Source: Rudaea sp. (GTDB lineage: Bacteria; Pseudomonadota; Gammaproteobacteria; Xanthomonadales; Rhodanobacteraceae). From it: DNA of 64,000 nucleotides. How positions within the stretch are numbered: the stretch's first letter is position 1; every line of letters begins with the position of its first letter. The notes beneath the pieces were generated by a model. The model was given only the letters and a program-made list of their open reading frames with translations. It searched no databases and was not told the DNA's origin. Position numbers and translations under genes: made by a program. The stretch covers positions 232,675 through 296,674 of the forward strand of contig JARLJU010000362.1 in NCBI GenBank assembly GCA_031291055.1. Reading direction: 5' to 3'. Below, one piece after another: positions 32,961-42,404 of this stretch.

Positions 32961-35900
32961 CAGGCTGCCTTGAGCTGGCGCTTGACCGCCGACGTGATCG
33001 GCCCGATGTTGTTCGACAAGTGCGTATCCACGGCGTCGGCGATATCCTGCGCGCCCATGCCCGTGCCGTTCACGGTCAGTTGGATGTTGTACGTGTCACT
33101 GGAAGGCCCCACGCCCACACTGGAAGCGCGCGGGCCGCCGCCTGCCCCACCGGCGCCGCCACCGCCGCCACCTGCCGCCGGGCCACCGCTGTTGCCGGCC
33201 ACGCTGGTGGAAGTATTGCCGCTGATCGACTTCAGGAAGTTCGTGATCTGCTGGTCGATCGAGTTCAGCGACGCCGCCATGGCCGTGGATTCCTGCGCGA
33301 TGTACTGCGTCGGGTCCACGCCGCCGGTGATGGCGTTCAACTGATCCATGATTTCCTGATGCCGCTTGGCTTCCAGTATCTGCGCCTGGCCCTGTTCCCA
33401 GGTGTAGTAGTCCGCGGCCTGCTTGTTCAATGCGTCGAGCTGATCCTTTTCCTGTTTCTTCAGTGCGTTTTCCTGCGCATTGATCGCATCCAGCGCAGCG
33501 CTGTTCACGGAGAAGCCACCGCTGATGGTCGACTTGATCGCGTTCAGCGCATCGATCTGCGCCTGCAATTTGTCCACCTGCGATGCCTGCGGGCCGGCAA
33601 TGCCCTGCACCTGCGCGATCTGCGCCAGCGTCTGGTTGTACGCCTGCATGTACGCGCCGCTGCTGCGGTCGTATAGGTTTCCACTTTGTATCAATTGCAG
33701 CCGCTTCTGAAGGTCGGCAAGCAATGCCTGCGCGTCGGTGGCCTGCGCGGTGCCGGTTTCGCTTTGCACGGCGCGCATTTTCTCCGCGATGATCTGGCTC
33801 AGGATATCCAGCTGGCTGAAACCGCCCAGCGGATTGCTGCTGCCGGTCTGCATGTCCTGGATCATCTGGTTAGCGCTATCGAGCACGTTCAGCCATGCCT
33901 GCGCCAGCGTCAGTTGCTTTTGCAGCGCCGCGATCTGCGCCTGACGCGCATCGTTGGCCGCCTGCTGCGCGGCTTGCGCCGCATCGGAATTGGCCTGCGC
34001 CTGCGCCTGGATGGTGGACTTCTGATCTTCCAGCGCCTGGATCTGCGCATCGAAGTTTGACTGGATCTGCGCTTGTGCAGACGACAGCCAATCGTCGGTG
34101 GCCTGCTCTAGCGCCTGCACTTTGTTCAACGCGTCGCCGTAGTCCGTGGCGTTCAATATCTGGCTTTTCAGGTCTGCCATGCGCTGCGCGGCCACATCGA
34201 CCGCGCCGCCCATGTTGCCGGTCAGCGCGCCGATTTTCTGCGCCAGCGACAAATTCAGCGAATAAGACGACGCCTCCAGGCTCTGCTCGGCCGCCAGCAG
34301 GTTTTGCACGTCGGCGATTTCCGCCTGGTAGCGCGCAACCACGGCCTGCTTCAGCGCCTGCTCGGCCGCCAGTATCTGGGTGGGGTCTTGCGTCTTCAGC
34401 GCGCTGGCCAGCGTGGCCTGGTCGTTGGTGATGACCGTGGCCAGCGATTGCAACTGATCCTGCAGGCGCTCCAGCGGCGTGCCGGTCAATTGCGCGATGA
34501 CCGATGCCGTGGCCTTCAAGTCCGCCTGCAGGCCGCGCAGGCTGGTGAATGCCTGCAATTCATTGTTGACGCCGGATATGCCGTCGATGAACTTGCGGAA
34601 CTGCGGCGTCACGGCATCGATCACGGCATCCAGGTGCGCCTTCTCCACCGCCGAAGGGTCGGAGCCGTTGAACGACGTATTGATCGCGGCGATGCGCGCC
34701 TTCACGCTGTCGACCATTTCCGGTGGCAACAGTGACGCCAATGCGTTGTCGAACGCCTCGATTTTCTGTTCCACCTGGTTGGTCATGTCGTCGTTGACAT
34801 GCTGGCCGGAAATGCCGAACGTGCCCAGGTCGTCGCTGAACTGGCTGCCGCCCTTCGTGTATCCGCCGCTGCCGCTGATCTGGTATGACGGATTCTTGCT
34901 GCTGTCGAACAGGCCGCCGAATGCGCCGCCGATGAAGCCGCCAATGGCCGAGCCGACCGGCCCCCAGTAGCTGCCGATCAGCGCGCCGATCGATGCGCCC
35001 AGCTGCGCGTTCTGCCCCTGCCCACCCACGGCAGCGCCGCCGATGCTGCCCACGGCAAAGCCGCCGGCCTGTGCCAGATCGCTGCCTTGCACGCCGGTGC
35101 CGCCGACGCCGTCGCCCTTTTGCGTGATCTGCGTGGTGATATGCGCCTTCAGCCACGCCGCCGCGATATCCTTGATGATGTTCTGCGTTTCTTCGCGCAT
35201 CTTCGCGCCGGCATCTTTCATGCTGTTGGTCAGCACGCTGACGATGCTGTCGCCGATCTGTTCGTACAGATGCGTCAGTTGCTTGGCGCCGTCGGCGTCG
35301 GCCAGCGACTTGTTCAGTTTGTCCGACGCCTTGCCTGCCAGCTCCATGGCTTGATCGAGTGTGATGTAACCCTGTGCCAATCCTTCGTTCAGGGTGGCGA
35401 TTTCCTTTTCGTACGCGATCTGCGCCGCAAACCTCGGGTCGAGTTGCGCCATCGTATCTTCGAGCTGGCCGACGAATTCATTCTGCGCCTGCATGGCCTT
35501 CTGATCGGCCTCAAGCGCGTCTTTCTCGTCTTTCAGTACCTGCTCGTGCTCTTGCCGCACCTTCGTCGCCGTTGCCAGCGCCTGCGATGCAGACAGAATG
35601 GATTGCGCATCGTCGTCGTTCGCTGCCTTGCTTGCGGCAATTGCAGCATTGTATAGAATGACTTCCTCTTGCGTTGCGCCCAGGTTCGCCAACTGGTTTT
35701 GCAGACTGGTCAGGTACGTCTGGTCCGCCGCCAACTGCGCCTGGTACTGCGCGGCAGATTTCAGCGCTGCGGTTTTCGCGTCGAGCGCAGCGGCGGCTTT
35801 GAGCACGTCGGCGGCGTGCTGGCCTTCGGCCTGTGCAAGCGAACCAATGCCGAGTTTGTACAATGCGATCTGCACATTGGTCATGCCAAGCGTTGTCGCC

Positions 35901-37051
35901 TGGTCAGACATTGCCTTGGCTTCCTTGTCCGCGGCGGCATTGGCCAGTGCGGTGCTGGCGGCGGCGTTCGCCCGCTCGGTGTTCTCCTGCTGCTGCGCGC
36001 TCACGACAAGCCGCAACGTCCCTGCAATGCGCCCCAGTGTATCGTTGTATACTTCTTCCGCCGTGTTCGCCAGCCCGGAGCTGGCCGCGATCTGCTTCAG
36101 CGTTTCGGCCATCGCCTGGCCTTGCGCCTGCTGCTGCTGCATCTGCGAAAAATTGAACATGTTGATGGCTTGGCCAGCCAAGAGGTTGGACGGCCCACCG
36201 GCTGCGAACAGGGTATCGATGGGGTTTTTCCCCGCCTGCTGCAGCTTGGTATACATTTCCACCATTTGCGACAGGCGCGCGAGGAATCCATTCGACGTGG
36301 CGCCGGCCTGCCCCAGCGCGACATCGAAATCCTCCACGCGCTTTTTCAACTGGTCCCATGAGCCGGCCAGCGAATCCACGCGCGCTTTCTGCGCGTCGAT
36401 GAATGCGCTGCTCTGGCCGAACTTGTTGAAGAAATCCTGCAGGCCCTGGCCGGTGTTGTCGATCACCGTCTTCTGGCCCTGGAATGACAGGATCAATTTA
36501 TCGCCCGCCTCCTGTGCCGTGATGCCCAACTGCTTCAGCCCGCGCGTGTTGCCCTCGTACGCCGATGCCATGGCGTTGGCCACTTGGTCGATCGTCGTGC
36601 CGGTGCCCACGGCAATGTTGGCCAGCGATTCCAGTGTCTCGCTGGTCGGCGTGATGCCGACGTTGCGCAGGCGCACGTACGCGTCGACGATCTGGCCGGT
36701 GTTGGAACTGGTGGTGTTGGCGATTTCGCCAATCTGCGCATATACCGCAGCGGCCTCGCCGGCCGAGCCCGTGACGGCGATCAGCGTGGCCTTGAACTGT
36801 GCCGCTTGCGCATTGGCTTCGATGAATCCGCCGATGGCTTCCTTCAGCACTTCGTACACGCCCCAGGCTTCCATCAGCCCTTTGATCGTTTCCACCGTGC
36901 CGCGGATCTGCTCAAGCGCAGAATGCGCTTCGTTGGCCGCCGGCTTGATCTGCTTCACGGCATCGGCCACGCCGCTCAGCGATGCCTTTACGTTGCCATC
37001 GCCATCCGTGGTCAGCGTGATCTGCAGGTTGGTGGTGCTGGTCGCGCCCAT
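32960..37051 (-). CDS. Tail tape measure protein
   Basis: A 1363-aa protein. Long helices with repeated Gln/Ala stretches, a TP901-type N-terminal part (ANAQAAQFKATLIAVTGSAG, TTIDQVANAMASAYEGN), and a Gly/Ala hydrophobic middle (FAVGSIGGAAVGGQGQNAQL) predicted as membrane segments. The C-terminus is again coiled coil with a Gly-rich linker. The length implies a tail of roughly 200 nm by the usual 1.5 A per residue rule. It lies between the tail chaperones and the tip protein. Confidence 0.92.
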   Translation of the reverse strand: MGATSTTNLQITLTTDGDGNVKASLSGVADAVKQIKPAANEAHSALEQIRGTVETIKGLMEAWGVYEVLKEAIGGFIEANAQAAQFKATLIAVTGSAGEAAAVYAQIGEIANTTSSNTGQIVDAYVRLRNVGITPTSETLESLANIAVGTGTTIDQVANAMASAYEGNTRGLKQLGITAQEAGDKLILSFQGQKTVIDNTGQGLQDFFNKFGQSSAFIDAQKARVDSLAGSWDQLKKRVEDFDVALGQAGATSNGFLARLSQMVEMYTKLQQAGKNPIDTLFAAGGPSNLLAGQAINMFNFSQMQQQQAQGQAMAETLKQIAASSGLANTAEEVYNDTLGRIAGTLRLVVSAQQQENTERANAAASTALANAAADKEAKAMSDQATTLGMTNVQIALYKLGIGSLAQAEGQHAADVLKAAAALDAKTAALKSAAQYQAQLAADQTYLTSLQNQLANLGATQEEVILYNAAIAASKAANDDDAQSILSASQALATATKVRQEHEQVLKDEKDALEADQKAMQAQNEFVGQLEDTMAQLDPRFAAQIAYEKEIATLNEGLAQGYITLDQAMELAGKASDKLNKSLADADGAKQLTHLYEQIGDSIVSVLTNSMKDAGAKMREETQNIIKDIAAAWLKAHITTQITQKGDGVGGTGVQGSDLAQAGGFAVGSIGGAAVGGQGQNAQLGASIGALIGSYWGPVGSAIGGFIGGAFGGLFDSSKNPSYQISGSGGYTKGGSQFSDDLGTFGISGQHVNDDMTNQVEQKIEAFDNALASLLPPEMVDSVKARIAAINTSFNGSDPSAVEKAHLDAVIDAVTPQFRKFIDGISGVNNELQAFTSLRGLQADLKATASVIAQLTGTPLERLQDQLQSLATVITNDQATLASALKTQDPTQILAAEQALKQAVVARYQAEIADVQNLLAAEQSLEASSYSLNLSLAQKIGALTGNMGGAVDVAAQRMADLKSQILNATDYGDALNKVQALEQATDDWLSSAQAQIQSNFDAQIQALEDQKSTIQAQAQANSDAAQAAQQAANDARQAQIAALQKQLTLAQAWLNVLDSANQMIQDMQTGSSNPLGGFSQLDILSQIIAEKMRAVQSETGTAQATDAQALLADLQKRLQLIQSGNLYDRSSGAYMQAYNQTLAQIAQVQGIAGPQASQVDKLQAQIDALNAIKSTISGGFSVNSAALDAINAQENALKKQEKDQLDALNKQAADYYTWEQGQAQILEAKRHQEIMDQLNAITGGVDPTQYIAQESTAMAASLNSIDQQITNFLKSISGNTSTSVAGNSGGPAAGGGGGGAGGAGGGPRASSVGVGPSSDTYNIQLTVNGTGMGAQDIADAVDTHLSNNIGPITSAVKRQLKAA

Positions 37052-37476
37052 CAGACAGTCCCTTCGTTCTTGCGCTCCGCTTCCCGCTTTTCGTGATCGG
37101 CCTGGAGCATGGCCGATTCGATCACCTGCATGTCGTTCATCAGATCCGCCAGCGGCGTGGTTACCAGTGGATCGTCAGGCAATTCCTTCCTCAGCTCCCT
37201 GCGGTATATTTTTAATGTTTGTATACATGCGGGATAATCCAGGCCGGTGCGGCCGCTGAATCCCGTGCGCCATTGCGTGCCGCACTTGATGTACGCGGCG
37301 ATGCCCACTTGCGATTCCGGCAGCAGCAAGGGCGCCGGGCATTCCGCGCAGCGCGTCTTGCCGCAGACTTCGCGGCAATACGCGGAGTTGCAGTTGCTGT
37401 ACCTGGCTTCGATATCCCATAGCCGCTCGCCCTCGACGACTGGCCCCGCGCCGGCAACCCAGCGGGACCAGGCCAT
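37051..37476 (-). CDS. Second tail assembly chaperone-like protein (DUF1799-like)
   Basis: A 141-aa protein. RTGFSGRTGLDYPACIQTLK matches the DUF1799 family found between tail tube and tape measure genes. A Cys-rich part (YCREVCGKTRCAECP) may bind zinc. It overlaps the preceding chaperone by 1 nt and the tape measure start by 1 nt. In many phages this gene is expressed by frameshift; here it has its own ATG. Confidence 0.7.
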   Translation of the reverse strand: MAWSRWVAGAGPVVEGERLWDIEARYSNCNSAYCREVCGKTRCAECPAPLLLPESQVGIAAYIKCGTQWRTGFSGRTGLDYPACIQTLKIYRRELRKELPDDPLVTTPLADLMNDMQVIESAMLQADHEKREAERKNEGTV

Positions 37477-37907
37477 CAGTTTTTTGCTTTGGCGCCTCGG
37501 CTGGCTTCCATCAGCCCGCGTTCGATCGGCCCATACAAGGATTCGCAATCCAGCACGGCTTTCAGGTTGGCATTGCTGAACGGCAAGGGCTCGCCATCGT
37601 CGCCGGTCAGATCCTTCCAGCCGAGGACGCGCCCGAGCAATTCCGATTCCCCCTGCTTCTGCATGGCCTCGGTTTCGTCCACCAGCTTTTGCAATTGCTC
37701 CTGCGACTGGATATTGGCGCCGCCGCCGCTGGCGCCGACTTTCGACACCAGCGCCTTGGTCAGCTTGGCACTGCGCGCCTTCAGTTCGCTGCGCGAGAAA
37801 ATCCGGTACAGCACGAGGAAGGTGGCTTCGCCGATCGTGCCGGCATCGTCCACGGTCGGCACGGTGACCGGCCAGTAGACGTTGCCCTTGGGTGCAAAAC
37901 GGAACAT
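37476..37907 (-). CDS. Tail assembly chaperone (gpG-like)
   Basis: A 143-aa protein (FRFAPKGNVYWPVTVPTVDD, then helical LVDETEAMQKQGESELLGRV and GWKDLTGDDGEPLPFS) of the tail-chaperone type that coats the tape measure during tail assembly. It sits 9 bp after the tail tube gene and just before the DUF1799-like gene. Confidence 0.7.
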   Translation of the reverse strand: MFRFAPKGNVYWPVTVPTVDDAGTIGEATFLVLYRIFSRSELKARSAKLTKALVSKVGASGGGANIQSQEQLQKLVDETEAMQKQGESELLGRVLGWKDLTGDDGEPLPFSNANLKAVLDCESLYGPIERGLMEASRGAKAKN

Positions 37908-37916
37908 GCGTTACTC

Positions 37917-39113
37917 CTATGCGGTTGCGCGCGGGGTCTTCAGCGTGGCCGATGCCGCCTGCTCGGCGCCGCCGACACGGAAACCCGTGAAGTTGAGGTT
38001 GGCGATCAAGCCCTTCGGGCCGTCGATCGTCGGCGCTGCCAGCTTGTACGTCAGGTGCGGGAACAGGATGTCCAGCACGTCGTTGCTCGCCGTGCCGTCG
38101 CCCAGGCCCTTCGTGAAGATCGACTCCAGGCTGGTGTCGGTGTTGTTCATGGCCTTGGTCAGCAAGGTCATGTCGGTGAACAGCGCCTTGACGGAACCGC
38201 TCAGCTTCACCATGCCTTCCGGCAGGTTTCCGCGCGTGCCGCCGCCAGCGATCGTGAACAGCGAATCGTCCAGGTCGTTGTCCCAGGTCAGGTTCAATTC
38301 CTGAATCGTCGCGATCGTCGCGCCACCCTCTTTCAGCGTGCACTGCGACATCGCGAATGCCGCGTTGCCGAAGTCCTGCGGGATGGTGGATACCGCCGTC
38401 ACCGGCGACCAGTCGAACTTCGAGCCCTTCACGTCGAGCGTGAGCTGGGCGAAGCCTTCCGCCTTCAGCGCCAGAGTGCCCTTGCTGATGCGACAGCCAA
38501 GCATGCGCAGGTACTGGCCCGGCGTCGCGATCTGCGATCCGTAGTTCAGCTCCATGCCAAAACCCACCGGCAAGCCACCGGCCGGATTGAAGACGAACTG
38601 ATTCTTGCCCGCGCCCAGGTTGGTGATGGTCGGCGCGCCGATCAGATTGGCCAGGTACTTCACGCACGATTCCGGCGCGAGGTTCACCACGATCTGGCCG
38701 GCGATGTCCGTGTTGCCGATGATGGGCATCAGCTGGCCGCGGAATCCGCCGCTCATGGTCTGGTCGACCAACTGGTTCAGCGCCGGGCTCGGCTTGAACG
38801 ACGTGTAGTACATGTTCTCGCCCGCCAGCGTGCCGGTGATCGAAGTCGATGTAACCGTCTGCGAAATGCTCACCGTGTACGTGCCAATGCCGCCGGTCGT
38901 GCCGGTCAACTGATTGACGATCATCGTGTTGGCCGCCGTCGTTCCGCCGGTGACGATCTGGCCGGGCGCCAGCGCACCACTGGTCACGGCGGTGACCGTC
39001 AGCACCGTGGTGGTGATGGAGCCCGTGACCACGCCGGTCAGCGACGGCAGCGTGGCAAAAAGGTTTTCCTGCCACATGATGGCCTTGGCCAGAATTCCGC
39101 GTGCGAGTGACAT
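37917..39113 (-). CDS. Major tail tube protein with an inserted Ig-like domain
   Basis: A 398-aa protein. Residues about 95-398 look like a siphovirus tail tube (AGENMYYTSFKPSPALNQLV, KGSKFDWSPVTAVSTIPQDF, QELNLTWDNDLDDSLFTIAG). Residues about 25-92 are an inserted TTTVLTVTAVTSGALAPGQ type module, a Thr-rich beta domain seen on the surface of many phage structural proteins. Position before the chaperones and tape measure supports the call. Confidence 0.82.
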   Translation of the reverse strand: MSLARGILAKAIMWQENLFATLPSLTGVVTGSITTTVLTVTAVTSGALAPGQIVTGGTTAANTMIVNQLTGTTGGIGTYTVSISQTVTSTSITGTLAGENMYYTSFKPSPALNQLVDQTMSGGFRGQLMPIIGNTDIAGQIVVNLAPESCVKYLANLIGAPTITNLGAGKNQFVFNPAGGLPVGFGMELNYGSQIATPGQYLRMLGCRISKGTLALKAEGFAQLTLDVKGSKFDWSPVTAVSTIPQDFGNAAFAMSQCTLKEGGATIATIQELNLTWDNDLDDSLFTIAGGGTRGNLPEGMVKLSGSVKALFTDMTLLTKAMNNTDTSLESIFTKGLGDGTASNDVLDILFPHLTYKLAAPTIDGPKGLIANLNFTGFRVGGAEQAASATLKTPRATA

Positions 39114-39128
39114 GGCTGTTTCTCCCGA

Positions 39129-39419
39129 TCAGTTGTTGGGGTTGTCGTTGTCGGCCGGCTTGGCATCCGGCACCGCAGGCGGGTCGATCGCCTTGCCCTT
39201 CTTGTCCGCCGCGATCTGCGTGCGGATTGCCGCAAAGTTTTCGGCGTGGCGGCCGTCCAGCGGCTGCGCCGCCTCGTCGGCCTTCGCCGGTTCGGCGCCG
39301 CGCGACAACAGGTACTGCGCCACATCGGCAGGCACCACATAGGTCAGCCCGGTGTTGTACGGCCCCATCGCCATCAGGCCGCCGGCCGCCGGAAATCGGA
39401 TTGCTACGTCTTTGGCCAC
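39129..39419 (-). CDS. Small tail/head-joining region protein, unknown function
   Basis: A 96-aa protein (AIRFPAAGGLMAMGPYNTGL, YVVPADVAQYLLSRGAEPAK) with a charged, disordered C-terminus. It lies between the tail terminator and tail tube genes. No family assigned. Confidence 0.5.
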   Translation of the reverse strand: MAKDVAIRFPAAGGLMAMGPYNTGLTYVVPADVAQYLLSRGAEPAKADEAAQPLDGRHAENFAAIRTQIAADKKGKAIDPPAVPDAKPADNDNPNN

Positions 39420-39483
39420 TGGCTTGCCCTCGTCTTTGCAAATGTTCCATGTGGAACATTTTGTGCGTTGTGGATTTTTGTAC

Positions 39484-39960
39484 TCATGTCTTCGTGATCG
39501 TGTAATTGCCCGCGATCACGCCGCGCCATATCTGCGTCGGATGATTCACGCCGCGATCGGGCTGCCATTCGCCCAGCCACGCGCCGTCGATGCCGCCGGG
39601 CTGCGGATTGCGCATCAGCAACTGCGCAAACGGCGTCGGCAACTTGCCGCGCGTGATGGCCGCGGTCGCCGGGTTCTGGTCTGTCCAGATCAGCGACACC
39701 AGCACGTCACTTTCAAAGCTGCTCATGGCCAGGCCGATGGTCTGGCTGTCCATCGTGTTGGCGGTCGGCGCTGCCTTGCCGTCGCCCTGCTCGACCACGA
39801 AGCACGGATACGAGCCGGCCGGGATCTGCGACACGGGAATATTGCCGCGCAGCACCGTGGTCACCGGCGCGCCGAGCAATGCCGCGATGGCGGCGACAAA
39901 GGTCGCGTCGCCGGTCAGCAAGGCTGCGATGCCGCTGGCGAAGTCATTGGCGTCGCTCAT
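39484..39960 (-). CDS. Tail completion / terminator protein
   Basis: A 158-aa protein: FASGIAALLTGDATFVAAIA, PCFVVEQGDGKAAPTANTMD, and LVSLIWTDQNPA follow the pattern of lambda gpU-like tail terminators. It is in the expected place, between the head-tail joining genes and the tail tube, coupled upstream by ATGA. Confidence 0.65.
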   Translation of the reverse strand: MSDANDFASGIAALLTGDATFVAAIAALLGAPVTTVLRGNIPVSQIPAGSYPCFVVEQGDGKAAPTANTMDSQTIGLAMSSFESDVLVSLIWTDQNPATAAITRGKLPTPFAQLLMRNPQPGGIDGAWLGEWQPDRGVNHPTQIWRGVIAGNYTITKT

Positions 39961-40376
39961 GTCGCCATCACTCTTTCGACGGCATCGAAAATGTAGTTGC
40001 TGGGCTGTGCCGCCTTCACGGCGTCATCGGCGAACGGGCGCGCCGGCCGCTGCACTTTGCGCGTCTTCCCGCGGCCGGCGAATTCCGTCACGATGCCGGA
40101 GTGCACCGCCCACGCGTAGTCGGCCAGGAATGCAATGATTCCCAGGTAGGCCGATGGCTGAGAAACGACGCGATCGTTTTTCAAATTGCCGGTGCGCGCA
40201 GGCACGGGGTAGCTGTATGCCGCCGCACTGCCGCTGCCGGAAAGATTCTTGACGGCCTCGGCTTCCACTGCCAGCAGGGCCGAGCGCATTGATGTCGCCA
40301 CGGCAGCAGACAGGCGATCCGCCTTGCCCTGGATGCGCGCCGCAACGTCGTCGGCGTTGGTGCTGATGCCGGTCAT
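39957..40376 (-). CDS. HK97 gp10-like minor head-tail protein
   Basis: A 139-aa protein (KADRLSAAVATSMRSALLAV, then PVPARTGNLKNDRVVSQPSA and ADYAWAVHSG) with the pattern of the HK97 gp10 / phage minor tail family. It overlaps its neighbours by ATGA on both sides. Confidence 0.65.
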   Translation of the reverse strand: MTGISTNADDVAARIQGKADRLSAAVATSMRSALLAVEAEAVKNLSGSGSAAAYSYPVPARTGNLKNDRVVSQPSAYLGIIAFLADYAWAVHSGIVTEFAGRGKTRKVQRPARPFADDAVKAAQPSNYIFDAVERVMAT

Positions 40377-40873
40377 GGCGACTGCCCCAGGTTCAGCGGT
40401 GCCGGCGATGTCTGCGGGAAATGCCCGTTCTCGATATAGCCGGTGCTGATGCCCGTGCCGCCCATGTCCGCGGTCGGGTCCATGCCGAACGCGCGCTGCG
40501 CTTCGGCGATCCAGTAGTTGGCGTCTTCGTACGCGCTCTGCGAATTGGCCAGGAATTGCTTGATCTGCTGCGCGCGCTCGTTGTCGCCCATCGAAATATT
40601 GGCGCTGGCATCGATGAACGCCGCGCGGCGGGTCCACAAGGTTTCGGCCACGTACGCGATTTCCGCGCGCACCAGGCAATCGTTGGCATAGGTGCCGGCG
40701 GTCGCCGCTGCGTAGTTGGTGTCCGTCACGCGCTGCGCTGCCCACGCACTGGCGCGATTGAGCAGCACGGCGATATAGCCCGTGTTCGGCGTGAGGAACG
40801 TGGCAGACGAACCGAACTGCTGGGCCTGAAAGCCCTCGTCGGTGATGTCCTGTACCTGCGCCTTGCCTGTCAT
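40373..40873 (-). CDS. Head completion / connector protein
   Basis: A 166-aa helical protein (TGYIAVLLNRASAWAAQRVT, VRAEIAYVAETLWTRRAAFI, RAQQIKQFLANSQSAYEDAN). Size and position after the capsid gene suit a head-tail adaptor of the gp6 type. Assignment is mainly by gene order. Confidence 0.55.
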   Translation of the reverse strand: MTGKAQVQDITDEGFQAQQFGSSATFLTPNTGYIAVLLNRASAWAAQRVTDTNYAAATAGTYANDCLVRAEIAYVAETLWTRRAAFIDASANISMGDNERAQQIKQFLANSQSAYEDANYWIAEAQRAFGMDPTADMGGTGISTGYIENGHFPQTSPAPLNLGQSP

Positions 40874-40901
40874 TTCAATTTAGCCGTCTATCCATCCGTC
40901 T

Positions 40902-40937
40902 AAAAAAAGGCCGGGCGACGTTGCCGCCCCCGGCCTT
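40902..40937 (-). terminator. Terminator after the major capsid gene
   Basis: In minus orientation the stem AAGGCCGGG / CCCGGCCTT closes and is followed by a T run. It lies 22 bp after the capsid stop codon and separates the capsid transcript from the connector and tail genes. Confidence 0.85.
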
Positions 40938-40958
40938 CCCGAAACACCCTGACGAGGG

Positions 40959-42026
40959 TTATGCGTACTTGACGCGCACCACCTGGTTGGTGTCGCCGAT
41001 GGCGGCATTCACCTGCCCGCTGGCGTACCAGTCCGTGGCGCGTGAAGCGGCGTCGCGCTGCTGCTCGACCGACAAGTCCTGCCAGACGCCGCGCTTGATC
41101 TTCTTACCCGGCAGCAGCAGGTAGTAGCCAAGGTCGTTGGCCGGCACGAATACCGACGAAACAACGGCATCCACCGTGTACGCGATCGGCTCCTTCACCG
41201 TGCCGAACGCTACGATCTGCGACCCCTGTTGCGCGGTCAGCATTTTCTGCACGCGCCCAATCTTTTCCGGCGCACAGATGATCTTGAAGTTCGCGTTCTG
41301 GCCTGTGCTGTAGCCCATCGTGCGCAGGTTGCGGATCAGCACCGCAGCCGAGGCATTGAACGTGGTCGGGTCGTCAACCGTGAAACTTTGGTTGATGCCG
41401 GTACCGATGGCCGTAAACAGGCCATAGTGGATGCTGGCCAGAATGTCGTACCACTTCGCGCGGAATTCGGCGATGACTTCGTCGATCTTCCAGTACATCT
41501 GCTTGGTGATCCAATCGTCAAGAATGCCCAGGCCCGCGCCGAAAGTCAGGTACGGCACTGACAGTTTGGATTCCGTGATGTTCGTGCGCTTCTTGATCTG
41601 CGCGCCGGGCTTGATCTGGGTGTACGTGATACCGGCATTCGTGTCGTCGATATCGAAGTGATCGTGCGGCGACGTACGCAGATCGACCAGGTCGAACAGT
41701 TGCATCCAGCCGGTATCGATATCGGGCATGTTGCTGTGGAAGAACGCAGCGAACTGTGCCGACAGATCCGTGAGGATTGGATTGTTGCTCGCGGTCGCGT
41801 ACTTGGCGCCAAGGAACGATTTGAAATGCGCTTCCGTCGGGCCGGCGTCAAAATTGCCTCCCTTCACCGCCTTGAGCATCTTGTAAAGCGTGGCCGGATT
41901 GCGCTCGAACATGTCCATGATGACCATGGGCAACTTCAGCTCGAAATCGATCGCCTGCTTCAACGCCAACTTGGCCGTTTCCAGCGGCATCGCCTTGAGC
42001 CTGTCAAACTTGATATTGGTTTGCAT
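40959..42026 (-). CDS. Major capsid protein
   Basis: A 355-aa protein in the canonical place between the DUF2190 gene and a terminator. Features include WMQLFDLVDLRTSPHDHFDI, a central domain with EVIAEFRAKWYDILASIHYG, and the C-terminal QDLSVEQQRDAASRATDWYA. Overall it looks like an HK97-fold coat protein, of the kind used by phages with MuF-type heads. Its own terminator suggests high expression. Confidence 0.8.
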   Translation of the reverse strand: MQTNIKFDRLKAMPLETAKLALKQAIDFELKLPMVIMDMFERNPATLYKMLKAVKGGNFDAGPTEAHFKSFLGAKYATASNNPILTDLSAQFAAFFHSNMPDIDTGWMQLFDLVDLRTSPHDHFDIDDTNAGITYTQIKPGAQIKKRTNITESKLSVPYLTFGAGLGILDDWITKQMYWKIDEVIAEFRAKWYDILASIHYGLFTAIGTGINQSFTVDDPTTFNASAAVLIRNLRTMGYSTGQNANFKIICAPEKIGRVQKMLTAQQGSQIVAFGTVKEPIAYTVDAVVSSVFVPANDLGYYLLLPGKKIKRGVWQDLSVEQQRDAASRATDWYASGQVNAAIGDTNQVVRVKYA

Positions 42027-42050
42027 TGTCAGCTCCAGTTAGTCGTTGGC

Positions 42051-42392
42051 TCAGGCCGCGAACGAGTAAAACTCGATGATTCCAGTACCGCTTGCGGACG
42101 GCGAAGGCTCCAGCGCGTAGCCGCAGAGCGTGTTGCCCGATGCGACATTCGTGAACACGCTGTTGGTGTTGTCCCAATAAATCTTGTCGCCGGCGGCGAT
42201 GGTTACTGCGGCCTGCGCATAGTCAGATATATGGGTGTAGACGAGATAGGAATTGAGCGCGCCTGACGACACGGTGTTCTGAGGTATCCATACCTTGGAA
42301 TTCATCAGGACGGGCGTGAATGCCACATTATTCGCAGCAGCAATGAGCTGCGTGGTGACATCCAGGCCGATGGGGGTGCGGGTCTGCAACAT
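42051..42392 (-). CDS. DUF2190 capsid decoration (cement) protein
   Basis: A 113-aa beta-rich protein. AAGDKIYWDNTNSVFTNVAS and GNTLCGYALEPS match the DUF2190 pattern, whose members stabilise expanded capsids. It lies 24 bp upstream of the capsid gene. Confidence 0.75.
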   Translation of the reverse strand: MLQTRTPIGLDVTTQLIAAANNVAFTPVLMNSKVWIPQNTVSSGALNSYLVYTHISDYAQAAVTIAAGDKIYWDNTNSVFTNVASGNTLCGYALEPSPSASGTGIIEFYSFAA

Positions 42393-42404
42393 GGCTGCGG
42401 CTCC